64,000 nt of DNA from Pseudoxanthomonas helianthi (GTDB lineage: Bacteria > Pseudomonadota > Gammaproteobacteria > Xanthomonadales > Xanthomonadaceae): NCBI RefSeq assembly GCF_017939625.1, contig NZ_JAGKTC010000001.1, positions 1,288,778 to 1,352,777 on the forward strand. The letters run 5' to 3'. This document shows, in pieces, positions 26,825 through 34,930 of this stretch (within the stretch, counting starts at the first letter, position 1; each line of letters opens with the position of its first letter). A model generated the notes under the pieces. That model saw nothing but the letters and a program-made list of their open reading frames with translations, had not been told where the DNA came from and did no database searches. The position numbers and the translations under genes were made by a program.

Positions 26825-28737
26825 GCCTGCTCCGCGAACTCAACCGCCTGGGCGCCCTGCGCACGCTCGACGACGCACTGGCCCGCACCCTGCAACGGCT
26901 GGATCCGTCCACGCCGGACGAAGTGCTCGCCGCCGCTGCGCTGGCGTCGCTGGCGGTCGCACAGGGCCACGCCGGCTTCGATCCCACGCAACCGGGGCAA
27001 CTGGTCGATGCGGAACTGCCGTGGCCGCAGCCGCAGGCGTGGTTGCAGCAGCTCGCCGCCTCGCGTTTCGTCGCCACGCCGTCGTCGTCGGACGACGCAG
27101 CCGCCACCGCGCCGCTCGCGCTGGAACACGGCCTGCTGTACCTGCGCCGTTACCGCGAATACGAACGCCGCCTCGCCTTGGGTCTGCGCCGCATCGCTGC
27201 GCAATCCGTCGAAGGCGACATCACCGCGATCGCGCCGCTGTTCGCGACGTTGTTCCCCGATGCGCACACCGGCGACCGCCAGGCCCGCGCCGCCGCGCTG
27301 GCCCTGCGCCGCACGCTGCTACTGGTCACCGGCGGCCCCGGCACCGGCAAGACCACGACGATTGCCCGCCTGCTCGCGCTGCGCGTTGCGCAGGCGAGCC
27401 GCGCCGGCGCAACGCCACCGCGCATCGCCCTGGCCGCACCCACCGGCCGCGCCGCCGAACGCATGGCCGACAGCCTGCGCCGCGCCACCCGGCAGATGGC
27501 CGCACTCGGCGTCGATGCGCCATTGCTCGCCGCGCTGCCCGGCGAGGCCAGCACCCTGCATCGCCTGCTCGGCACGATTCCGGACTCGCCGCGCTTCCGC
27601 CACCACGCCGACAATCCGCTGCCGTTCGACATCATCGTCGTCGACGAAGCGTCGATGGTCGACCTGCCGCTGATGTGCAAGCTGGTCGAAGCGGTGGCCG
27701 ACGGCGCGCAACTGGTGCTGCTGGGCGACGCCGACCAGTTGCCCTCGGTCGAAGCCGGCGACGTGCTCGCCGCCATCCTCGCCGCCGCCGGCCTGGGCGA
27801 TGCGCTGGCCGAAGAAGATGCGCACGCGCTGCAACCGCTGCTGGGCCCTGCCGATGTTGCTTTTGCTCGTCATCCCCGCGAAGGCGGGGATCCAGTGACT
27901 TCGCCTTTCGCGGAACAGGAGCAGAAGTCGCTGGACTCCCGCCTTCGCGGGAGTGACGAGCAAGGCGGCCTCCACGGCCACCGCATCCACCTCCAACGCG
28001 GCTGGCGCCAAAGCGACGCCCTGCACCTCGCCCCCCTGGCCGAAGCGGTCCGCAACGGCGACGCAACCGAAGCGCTGGCGCTGCTGCGCGGCGGCACGCT
28101 GGGCGGCGTGCATTTCCACGAGGGCGTCGAAGATCCGTTGCAGGCGCGGCCGGACCTGCTGGCGCAGTGGCGCGAGCTGGCCACGCTGGCCGACCCGGCG
28201 CAGGCGCTGGCGCGGGCCAATCGCCTGCGCCTGCTCACGGCGGTGCGCGAAGGCGCGCAGGGTGCGCGCGGGCTCAATGCGCGGATCGAGGCAGCGTTGT
28301 CCGGCCGTCGCATCGGTGCGCCGCCGGCGTGGTTCCCGGGCCGGTTGTTGCTGGTCACGGAGAACAGTTATCGCCACGGGCTGTTCAACGGCGACGTGGG
28401 CATCTGCCTGGCGGACGCGGCCGGCACGCCGCTGGCCTGGTTCTCCGGCGCGGACGGCGTGCGGGCGTTCCATCCGGCCGCACTGCCGGCGCACGAGTCG
28501 GCGTTCGCGATGACGGTGCACAAGGCGCAGGGTTCGGAATTCGACGAGGTCTGGCTGCAGTTGCCGCGCGGCGACAGCCGGGTGTTGAGCCGGGAGTTGG
28601 TCTATACCGGCCTGACTCGGGCGCGGAGTGCGTTGCACATTGCGGGGACTGCGGACGTTATCGAGAAAGCGTTGGCGCGGCATGCCAGCCGGGTGTCGGG
28701 GTTGGGGTGGCGGCTTGGATCGGCCAGACCTGCGTAG
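26821..28737 (+). CDS. recD: RecBCD subunit RecD 5'-3' helicase, with in-frame repeat insertion
   Basis: This is a 638-residue superfamily 1B helicase (E. coli RecD has 608). Visible motifs are Walker A TGGPGTGKTTTIARL, AAPTGRAAERM, ASTLHRLLG, Walker B IIVVDEASMVDLPL, LGDADQLPSVEAGDVL, TVHKAQGSEFDEV, and the final VYTGLTRARSALHI. Residues about 348-381 (ARHPREGGDP ... SLDSRLRGSDE) come from a palindromic repeat of the same family as in recB. They sit after the motif III region and explain the extra length. ATG overlaps the recB stop (ATGA), giving a tightly coupled recC-recB-recD operon. Confidence 0.94.
   Translation: MSLLRELNRLGALRTLDDALARTLQRLDPSTPDEVLAAAALASLAVAQGHAGFDPTQPGQLVDAELPWPQPQAWLQQLAASRFVATPSSSDDAAATAPLALEHGLLYLRRYREYERRLALGLRRIAAQSVEGDITAIAPLFATLFPDAHTGDRQARAAALALRRTLLLVTGGPGTGKTTTIARLLALRVAQASRAGATPPRIALAAPTGRAAERMADSLRRATRQMAALGVDAPLLAALPGEASTLHRLLGTIPDSPRFRHHADNPLPFDIIVVDEASMVDLPLMCKLVEAVADGAQLVLLGDADQLPSVEAGDVLAAILAAAGLGDALAEEDAHALQPLLGPADVAFARHPREGGDPVTSPFAEQEQKSLDSRLRGSDEQGGLHGHRIHLQRGWRQSDALHLAPLAEAVRNGDATEALALLRGGTLGGVHFHEGVEDPLQARPDLLAQWRELATLADPAQALARANRLRLLTAVREGAQGARGLNARIEAALSGRRIGAPPAWFPGRLLLVTENSYRHGLFNGDVGICLADAAGTPLAWFSGADGVRAFHPAALPAHESAFAMTVHKAQGSEFDEVWLQLPRGDSRVLSRELVYTGLTRARSALHIAGTADVIEKALARHASRVSGLGWRLGSARPA
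27862..27962. repeat. Palindromic repeat (family C) inserted in frame inside recD
   Basis: The 101-bp element begins TTTGCTCGTCATCCCCGCGA and ends CTTCGCGGGAGTGACGAGCA plus A. It is translated without a stop and adds about 34 residues. Its arms match those of the recB insert and of the intergenic copy at 41629. Confidence 0.85.
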
Positions 28738-28848
28738 GACGAGCTTGACCATCCTTCCACGGAATGCCGGACGTATACTCGAACGGACTTGGCCCTTCGG
28801 TGCGCATGCACGGATCCGATGCAGGGCCAGAGGGGCCACGGGGCGGAA

Positions 28849-29907
28849 ATGAAGCGATTCCTTGTCCTGTTATCGGGACTGCTCAGCATCGTGACGCTTG
28901 GTTCCCCGAGTGCCACCGCACAAGGCCGCATCGTCGTGGAGACGCTGCACTCGTCGGCATTGCAGGGTAACCGGATCGGCGATACGCCGGATCGCAAGAT
29001 CACGATCCACCTGCCGGCAAGCTACGACCGCGATCCGGCCCGGCGGTATCCCGTCGTCTATCTGCTGCATGGCGCCACCTCGGATCCGAAGGAATGGCTG
29101 GACGGTACCTACCAGGGCATGGATCTCGGCGCCGATCTCGACCGGCTCGCTGCGGAGTACATCGTGGTGATGCCGATGGCCGACAACCGTTTCGGTGGTT
29201 CGTTCTACGTGAACTCCACGGCTTTCGGGCGCTGGGAGGACTTCGTCGCGAAGGAGCTTGTCCGCTTCATCGATACGCGGTTCCGCACCCTGCCGGCACG
29301 GCAAAGCCGCGGTCTGGCCGGCCAGTCCATGGGCGGATTCGGCGCCCTGTATCTGGCCGGCCGTCATCCCGAAACCTTCGGCCATGTGTATGCGATGAGT
29401 CCGTGTTGCCTGGGTTTCGTAGGCGACCTTGCAATGGAAAGCGGTCGTTGGCGGCAGGAACCGCGTGGCTGGCTGCGCGCAATGGCGGCAGCCTTTGCCC
29501 CTGGCAATGGCCGCGAACCCTCGATTGAGTCGCCACCTCTGCCTTTCGTGGCGGCATCCGACGGTCGAATGCGGGAAGTCGCCGTCGTCGCCCGTGCGTG
29601 GCGAAACTACCTGCCACTGAACCGGCTGATGCGCGATCCATCGCCGTATCGGCGGCTGTGCAGCATCTCGCTCGATGCGGGACTGCAGGATGAGATTCCC
29701 AGCGTCACTTTGGGGGCGACGGCGTTTTCCCGCGAGTTGGGGCGCGCCGGCATCGCACACACGTTCGTGGCGTTCACAGGCACCCACACGGACCATACTC
29801 GCGAGCGATTCGAAGCGTCCGTTCTACCCTTCTTCGCTCGTGTCCTCGCCGCGCAGGATCCAAACAAGGGGTCAGGTCTACTTCTTTTCCCTAGTAGATG
29901 TGAGTGA
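28849..29907 (+). CDS. Secreted alpha/beta-hydrolase esterase (esterase D/mycolyl-type)
   Basis: This encodes 352 residues with a signal peptide (MKRFLVLLSGLLSIVTLG..., cleavage near ATAQ). The fold is the alpha/beta hydrolase of the putative esterase family. YPVVYLLHGATSD forms the oxyanion region, GLAGQSMGGFGAL carries the nucleophile serine in GxSxG, and HTDHTRE near the end carries the probable catalytic histidine. The substrate is unknown. ATG 28849 is preferred because it starts the signal peptide and follows a GGGCGGA. The last residues (NKGSGLLLFPSRCE) are encoded by a repeat-like sequence, which suggests the original stop codon was lost or overrun. Confidence 0.88.
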   Translation: MKRFLVLLSGLLSIVTLGSPSATAQGRIVVETLHSSALQGNRIGDTPDRKITIHLPASYDRDPARRYPVVYLLHGATSDPKEWLDGTYQGMDLGADLDRLAAEYIVVMPMADNRFGGSFYVNSTAFGRWEDFVAKELVRFIDTRFRTLPARQSRGLAGQSMGGFGALYLAGRHPETFGHVYAMSPCCLGFVGDLAMESGRWRQEPRGWLRAMAAAFAPGNGREPSIESPPLPFVAASDGRMREVAVVARAWRNYLPLNRLMRDPSPYRRLCSISLDAGLQDEIPSVTLGATAFSRELGRAGIAHTFVAFTGTHTDHTRERFEASVLPFFARVLAAQDPNKGSGLLLFPSRCE

Positions 29908-29917
29908 ACCAGACCCC
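29868..29917. repeat. Repeat-like element at the 3' end of the esterase gene
   Basis: GGGGTCAGGTCTAC and AACCAGACCCC form an imperfect inverted pair around the esterase stop codon. It marks the left edge of the AT-richer island and resembles short mobile repeats with a GGGGTC core. The family is not identified with certainty. Confidence 0.4.
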
Positions 29918-30000
29918 GTTCTTGCAGACGCTATGTGCCGGCAGATAGCTGCGCGAACCAAACTTAATGATGACGGGTGGAGTCACCTCAAGGAGAAGTG

Positions 30001-31851
30001 ATGAGACTGTGCCGTTTCGAGATCCGTAACTTCAAATGCATTGAATATGTGGATCTTAGCTGGGAGAACCTACTTGTTCTGATCGGCGAGAACAATGCGG
30101 GAAAATCTTCCGTGCTGTCCGCCATCGCCCTCTTTCTTAGTGGAGGCGCCGCAAAAGACGCCTCGTTGTTCCGCAAGCATCAGGTCGATGCCCAGAATGC
30201 AATTGAGCTCATTGGGCATTTCGACAACATTAGTTCAGAAGAAGCAGAGCAGATCGCAGTTCGAGGACGGATGTATGGCGACAAATGGGTGTTGAAGAAG
30301 CGGTATTGGTACGAGCCAGGTGAAGATGGGGAATCTGGCGGATGGAAAGAGCAGCTCTACTCCTTTTCAAGTATTGAGAGCTTCGCTGACTGGCCTGACC
30401 CCGATTCGTCCTGGGCATCTTTTCCCGAGGACTACCAACCTCTAATCGCGGCCCTCCCCAATCGTGGCGCTCGACCCAATGCCGCATCTAAAGATGCCCT
30501 GCGATCGGTCGTGCGTGAGCAGCGGCCAGATCTGGTTGTGATGGGTGCGCCTAACTGGCTGGTGAACCCTGGAGGTGGCGGCAATTGGAAGAGCAACGCC
30601 AACTCGATACTCCCACGAGCAATCTTTGTAAGAGCTGTTCACGAAGCCAGTGACGAGACAAACGCAAAAGATGCATCGACCTATGGAAAACTAGTAAATC
30701 TGATCGTCGAGCGAAGTCTGGCGCAAAGGCCCGAAATGGCACGGCTACGAGATGCCTTGGATGAGGTCTTGGCGTTGTTCCGGCCAGATGAAGCTAACCC
30801 GCAACGCCAAGCACAAGAGGTCAGAGATCTTCAAGATAGGATCAATCGGAGTCTCAATGAAGTCATTGGCGGTCATGCATTGATCCGAACCGAGGCGCCC
30901 GAGTTACGAGCGATGGTACTGCCATCGACTTCGCTAGTGATCCGTGATGCCATGGCTGGTATCGAAACGGATGTTGGGCACCAAGGTCATGGTCTCCAGC
31001 GGACTCTTGTCATGACGCTCCTGCAGTTATTGGCCGATGCACAAGGCCAAGGGGCGCCGGGGGCGATTCCCGGGTTTCAGAGATCCATCATTCTTCTGAT
31101 TGAGGAGCCGGAGCTATATCTTCACCCGCAGATGGAACGTCTTATGCGGGATGTCTTGCACAAATTGGCACTCCAGCCAGGCACCCAGATAGCTTACTGT
31201 ACCCACTCGCCCCTATTTCTCGACATCGCGGACAAATATCGGGCAATTGTCCGAATGTTTAAGACTCATAACGGTGACGCGGTATCCCACCAAGTGACGC
31301 AGGATTTGTTCCCTGGGCCACCCCACCAAGCAGATAGGCAAAGGCTGAATGCCGTGGCGAAGTTTGACCCCGTCGTGAATGAACTCTTCTTCGCGAAAAG
31401 CGTTGTGCTGATGGAAGAATTCAGTGCAATTGCCGCGTTCGATCGCGCCGCCGAGGCTCTTGGGCTATTCGAGCGACATCGCAGGCTTCGGCGCGAGGTG
31501 ACACTAATTGATTGCAACGGGAAAGCGAACATTCCTGCTTTTCTGCGGGTCCTCAATGCTTTTGAAATCCCATACAGGGTTCTTCATGATGCTGATCCGG
31601 GAAACGCCACTGAGCAGGCGAACAACCAGAAGATACTCGCAGCGATTCCCAATGCCGCTGCCCAGCTTCATTTGGTGAACCCAAACTTGGAGGGCCTACT
31701 TGGCTATGTGCCCCCAAGTAAGGCCAAGCCTTATGCGGCAGTATCAGCCGTGGATGACCTTCACGTTCAGGGGCAGCTACCCCAAGCGTTTTGCGAGGCC
31801 GTCTACATGGCATATTTCGGCCAACTCGCCGAGCCAGAGGTTGTTCCTTGA
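30001..31851 (+). CDS. OLD-family ATPase/TOPRIM endonuclease (probable defence protein)
   Basis: This is a 616-residue protein. An N-terminal ABC/SMC-type ATPase has Walker A VLIGENNAGKSSVLSAI, a signature-like region GHQGHGLQRTLVMTLLQLL, and Walker B IILLIEEPELYLHPQM, followed by the histidine switch AYCTHSPLFLDI. A C-terminal TOPRIM-like region carries a glutamate in VVLMEEFSA and aspartates in VLHDADPG. This is the layout of OLD (overcoming lysogenisation defect) nucleases, including GajA of Gabija. No UvrD-like gajB follows, so it is a solitary OLD protein. AAGGAG five bases before ATG 30001 decides the start. Codon use is much more AT-rich than that of its neighbours, a sign of horizontal acquisition. 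Confidence 0.85.
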   Translation: MRLCRFEIRNFKCIEYVDLSWENLLVLIGENNAGKSSVLSAIALFLSGGAAKDASLFRKHQVDAQNAIELIGHFDNISSEEAEQIAVRGRMYGDKWVLKKRYWYEPGEDGESGGWKEQLYSFSSIESFADWPDPDSSWASFPEDYQPLIAALPNRGARPNAASKDALRSVVREQRPDLVVMGAPNWLVNPGGGGNWKSNANSILPRAIFVRAVHEASDETNAKDASTYGKLVNLIVERSLAQRPEMARLRDALDEVLALFRPDEANPQRQAQEVRDLQDRINRSLNEVIGGHALIRTEAPELRAMVLPSTSLVIRDAMAGIETDVGHQGHGLQRTLVMTLLQLLADAQGQGAPGAIPGFQRSIILLIEEPELYLHPQMERLMRDVLHKLALQPGTQIAYCTHSPLFLDIADKYRAIVRMFKTHNGDAVSHQVTQDLFPGPPHQADRQRLNAVAKFDPVVNELFFAKSVVLMEEFSAIAAFDRAAEALGLFERHRRLRREVTLIDCNGKANIPAFLRVLNAFEIPYRVLHDADPGNATEQANNQKILAAIPNAAAQLHLVNPNLEGLLGYVPPSKAKPYAAVSAVDDLHVQGQLPQAFCEAVYMAYFGQLAEPEVVP

Positions 31852-31890
31852 AGGCGGTTACCTGCCTGTCCGATTGGAAGGGCTAGCGCA

Positions 31891-32760
31891 TTAGCGCGCA
31901 GCCCTTGCTAACCACTCGCGCGCCAACACTGGTATTCGTTCCTCGACTTCACGGCCGAATATGATTTCAGACACCAATCCCATGTTCAGCATGTCTATCA
32001 TTCTGCATAGATAGGATTTCCCGCATACCCACCACGTATAGCGCGCATCGACAATTAGCACGTGCTCTGCGCGAACACCTTCCTTCTTATGGAGCTCATC
32101 TAACTCCAAGCCGTCAAGAAGGGTTTCGTATACTCCGTCTGCAACACGGCTCCCGAAAGTAGTGGTGTAGTAGTACTCTTTGATCTCCCACACTGCGACT
32201 GGATTCACTACGGAGGGAAATGCCCCGTCTACCCGGCGAGCTAGCGTCCTTAATGGAACACCTTGGCGCGTGAAAGTTGTTAGCTGACTCGGCGAATAGT
32301 TACACCGCGCGTCGCCGATTGCTTCATAGATCAGCATATTCACCAAGCCAGTTAGATATGCTGGCGCCCTCTTTTCGTCAGATTGTTTGTTATTAGGTAT
32401 CGGGCAAGTCGCGGGGGGATTAACCCTAGCATAGACCTTGTCAAACAATGCCTTAGCTTCAGCAACATCCATAAGGTTTGGCTTGACAAGATCGTTCAAT
32501 ACTTGTGCGCGATAGATGAAATATTGCTCCAGCTGTTTACCTAGTTCAGTGGGCTTATCGTCCAACAAGACCAATCGAGGATCGAGTCCCTGCCTGGTCA
32601 GTTCATGCGCCATATCTTTGGCGGTGTGAGTTTTCAGCGGCCCAGCCCCTTTGGGCTCTCCTCGTGGGGCGCGCTGCGTATAGCCCAGCCCTTCCGATAA
32701 AGATCGAACCAGCGCCCAGAAGCTGGCTGGCTGCTGCATAAACTCCGCGTTCCCCCTCAT
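31891..32760 (-). CDS. Probable type II restriction endonuclease (PD-(D/E)XK)
   Basis: This is a 289-residue protein. I do not recognise the exact family. The segment VDGAFP (Asp178) followed by VWEIKEYYYT (Glu192, Lys194) fits a PD-(D/E)XK nuclease core, and AEHVLIVDARYTWWV gives a following strand. It is co-transcribed with a small Xre regulator (four-base overlap) and faces away from an adenine methyltransferase gene 57 bp beyond the regulator. That arrangement is typical of type II restriction-modification. The stop codon lies in a hairpin-like AAGGGCT...AGCCCTT sequence shared with the convergent OLD gene. AT-rich codons again suggest transfer. Confidence 0.72.
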   Translation of the reverse strand: MRGNAEFMQQPASFWALVRSLSEGLGYTQRAPRGEPKGAGPLKTHTAKDMAHELTRQGLDPRLVLLDDKPTELGKQLEQYFIYRAQVLNDLVKPNLMDVAEAKALFDKVYARVNPPATCPIPNNKQSDEKRAPAYLTGLVNMLIYEAIGDARCNYSPSQLTTFTRQGVPLRTLARRVDGAFPSVVNPVAVWEIKEYYYTTTFGSRVADGVYETLLDGLELDELHKKEGVRAEHVLIVDARYTWWVCGKSYLCRMIDMLNMGLVSEIIFGREVEERIPVLAREWLARAAR

Positions 32761-32993
32761 CGCATTCCCTTCTCAAACAATGAGATGAATTCTTGGAGAC
32801 TTACGCCGAGGACCGCGCACAGATCAGCTAGCTCCACCAAATCCAAACGACGCTCCCCGCTCTCGTACTTGCTGACATACGATTGAGGCTTACCGAGAGC
32901 GGCAGCGACATCAGTCTGGGTCAGTCGGGCTTGGCTTCGTAGATCGCGGAGTAGTAGGGCAAGCAACGCGTGTCGGTCTGGGGCGGTAGTCAT
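32757..32993 (-). CDS. Xre-family regulator, probable controller of restriction-modification
   Basis: This is a 78-residue protein with a complete helix-turn-helix (LTQTDVAAALGKPQSYVSKYESGERR), as in the controller (C) proteins of type II restriction systems. It precedes and overlaps the endonuclease gene by four bases and is divergent from the methyltransferase gene. This fits the usual task of delaying nuclease until the methylase has acted. The start may be ATG 32993 or GTG 32996. The 57-bp divergent gap must hold both promoters; I see no clear C-box. Confidence 0.8.
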   Translation of the reverse strand: MTTAPDRHALLALLLRDLRSQARLTQTDVAAALGKPQSYVSKYESGERRLDLVELADLCAVLGVSLQEFISLFEKGMR

Positions 32994-33050
32994 CACCGGA
33001 AACTCTAGGGCCAGCTTGTTGTCTATCCCAATTCAGGATATTCTTGTCGA

Positions 33051-33935
33051 ATGAACCGCATGACAAAATTGCCGCCTCTCTCCATGCAAAGGCGGCGCGA
33101 TGATTTCAAGGGCCAACTCCTGAAGTGGATTGGCAACAAACAGCGGTTCGCTGGAGAATTGATCTCCTACTTTCCCAGAGCCATAAATACTTATTTGGAA
33201 CCATTTGTTGGCAGTGGTGCCGTTTTGGGCGCATTGGCTCCAAAGCATGCTATTGCTGGAGATGCGTTTAAGCCGCTTATCGAGATATGGACTGCGCTGA
33301 AAAGTGATCCAGAAAAAGTGATTGCTTGGTATAAAGAACGGCACGGCCTCATTGCTCAAATGGGCAAAGTGGAGGCCTACAAAGCGACTCTTGCGTCTTA
33401 CAATCGTGCCGCCAATGGCGCGGACCTCCTTTTTCTATCGCGGACCTGCTATGGCGGGGTCGTTCGCTTTAGGAAATCAGATGGCTTCATGTCCACTCCT
33501 TGTGGGCCGCATACGCCAATGCCGCCACAAAATTTTGCGCATCGCGCCCATATATGGCACGAGCGAATTAAGGGCACAGAGTTTTATCACGCAGACTACC
33601 GAGAGCTAATGGAGCGCGCTAAACCCGGGGACTTGGTTTACTGCGATCCACCCTATGTCGACTCGCAATCCATCTTATACGGCGCACAAGAATTTCGACT
33701 TTCCGAATTGTTCACTGCCATCGAGTCCTGCAAGAGGCGTGGAGTATTTGTGGCCCTCAGCATTGATGGCACAAAGAAGTCCGGAAACGACGTCGTTCGT
33801 ATTGAATCACCTGCAGATCTATTTAAGCGCGAAGCTCTAGTAAACTGTGGGCGCTCCATGCTGCGTCGTTTTCAAATGGATGGTCAGTCTCTAGAAGAAG
33901 AAGTTGTTGCTGATCGACTCTTGTTGACCTATTAG
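33051..33935 (+). CDS. DNA adenine-N6 methyltransferase (D12/Dam class)
   Basis: This is a 294-residue methylase. FKGQLLKWIGNKQ is the N-terminal S-adenosylmethionine-binding segment, TYLEPFVGSGAV is motif I, and LVYCDPPYVD is the DPPY catalytic motif IV. The order puts it in the alpha (Dam/DpnM-like) class of N6-adenine methylases. It should protect host DNA against the adjacent endonuclease. The recognition site cannot be read from sequence. ATG 33051 or 33060 are both possible starts. GC content is well below that of the core genome. Confidence 0.88.
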   Translation: MNRMTKLPPLSMQRRRDDFKGQLLKWIGNKQRFAGELISYFPRAINTYLEPFVGSGAVLGALAPKHAIAGDAFKPLIEIWTALKSDPEKVIAWYKERHGLIAQMGKVEAYKATLASYNRAANGADLLFLSRTCYGGVVRFRKSDGFMSTPCGPHTPMPPQNFAHRAHIWHERIKGTEFYHADYRELMERAKPGDLVYCDPPYVDSQSILYGAQEFRLSELFTAIESCKRRGVFVALSIDGTKKSGNDVVRIESPADLFKREALVNCGRSMLRRFQMDGQSLEEEVVADRLLLTY

Positions 33936-34069
33936 CCTGCGTAGCTCAAGGCTTGGTAATTCATGCTGCTGCCTGTGCGACCGCAGATTCATATAGAAAA
34001 AATTGATTGATGGTGCATTGACGGCTTGCTCGGAAGCCACGCCACACTCCACCTTTGGATCCGATCGTA

Positions 34070-34076
34070 GTTAGCT
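34070..34076 (+). other. Integron core site at the 5' edge of a gene cassette
   Basis: GTTAGCT, identical to the R' core of the attC at 34640, lies 18 bp before the start codon of the cassette gene. This is where a cassette junction should be. I cannot fold the upstream 130 bp into a clear attC, so this could be a decayed attC or an attI-type site. Confidence 0.55.
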
Positions 34077-34094
34077 TACAAAGAGCGCTCTCAC

Positions 34095-34565
34095 ATGCCG
34101 CTATATCACGCAACATTGAGGGCCTATTCTTCAGGGCAAGAGGTTGTAGCGACGGTACCAACTACCTTCTACCCAGAAGCTGTTACAGAGATCGAGAAGT
34201 TTAGAGGGACACATCAGCCAAATAGGTCGTTCTGCCTATTTGCCACGGACGACCTTGATTTTTGCTACTACTTCGCCCTCAGGCAGCGCTTTGATCCCGA
34301 AAAGATCAACATCTATGAAGTACAGATGGCCTTGTACCACAAAGCCCCGATCGCAATTGTCCATACTCTTCAAAGACGAATTGAAAAAGGTGAGAGCCTA
34401 GGAAGGCTACCTGACGAATACTGGAACCCCACGGTAGCGTGGAAGTTCTGGGAATACTTCGGGTCAGCCATGACGATTGTTGGAGAAGTCCAAAAACCAC
34501 AGATCGACCAGACGTTGATTTTCATTAAGTATCAGGGCGAGTCAAAGCTTGCCTCATCGCTGTGA
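34095..34565 (+). CDS. Integron cassette protein of unknown function
   Basis: This is a 156-residue soluble protein without signal or membrane segments. I do not recognise it securely. The N-terminal LYHATLRAYSSGQEV, the central FCLFATDDLDFCYYFA, and EYWNPTVAWKFWEYFG look like conserved blocks. The YHAT start and later glutamates would be compatible with an ADP-ribosyltransferase-like fold, but that is a guess. Its stop codon shares a base with the first core of an attC site, and a matching core lies 18 bp before its start. It is therefore the single gene of a roughly 570-bp integron cassette in the usual orientation. AT-rich codon use matches the island. Confidence 0.72.
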   Translation: MPLYHATLRAYSSGQEVVATVPTTFYPEAVTEIEKFRGTHQPNRSFCLFATDDLDFCYYFALRQRFDPEKINIYEVQMALYHKAPIAIVHTLQRRIEKGESLGRLPDEYWNPTVAWKFWEYFGSAMTIVGEVQKPQIDQTLIFIKYQGESKLASSL

Positions 34566-34646
34566 CCTAACAATTCATTCAAGTCGAGCTTGTTTCGTGG
34601 CCTCGATGTCAGCCTCAGATGAGTCGACTTAACTCCGGCGTTAGCT
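34565..34646 (+). other. Integron attC recombination site
   Basis: The left core R'' is ACCTAAC (34565-34571) and the right core R' is GTTAGCT (34640-34646). Inside them ATTCAAGTCGA and TCGACTTAACT form the imperfect stem. Layout and sequence closely follow known attC sites such as that of aadA cassettes. The predicted crossover lies between G34640 and T34641. Confidence 0.82.
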
Positions 34647-34930
34647 AGCTTAGGCGCACCAACCTGTTGACCTCCCCAGAGTTGGCGATTAGCTTATTTC
34701 GCCAGGTGCTCAACACACCTTTCCGCTAGCAACCCGCGTAAGGCGGGCTTGAGCCCGCCCTACATGGACCAGCTTCTGCAAGCTTCGTAGGGTGGGCCCT
34801 GGCCCACCGCCTTGTCGAGGCAGCGCAAACGGAATCGGGTTCATTTCCTCCCGGAGACGGGCGTGGATGAACCCGACCTCGTTCCCCGACATCCATCGGA
34901 TGATTCGTCCGGCCCGGATCCGCGCAAGCG
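34647..34930. repeat. Gap with family D repeats right of the integron cassette
   Basis: No gene is seen here. At 34738-34808 a hairpin GCGGGCTTGAGCCCGC is followed by GTAGGGTGGGCCCTGGCCCACC. The same pair recurs at 40848-40897. The remainder holds no obvious motif and marks the return to GC-rich DNA. Confidence 0.6.

Noticed and set aside
32279..32285. A GTTAGCT-like core inside the restriction-nuclease gene as another integron site
   Set aside because: It is inside a coding frame and lacks any partner core or stem. A seven-base match can occur by chance.
30001..33935. A Gabija system (GajA plus GajB)
   Set aside because: The OLD protein fits GajA broadly, but no UvrD-like GajB gene follows. 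The next genes are a restriction-modification set.
33936..34069. A full attC site upstream of the cassette gene
   Set aside because: Only the GTTAGCT core is visible. I could not find a left core or complementary arms, so only a boundary core is reported.
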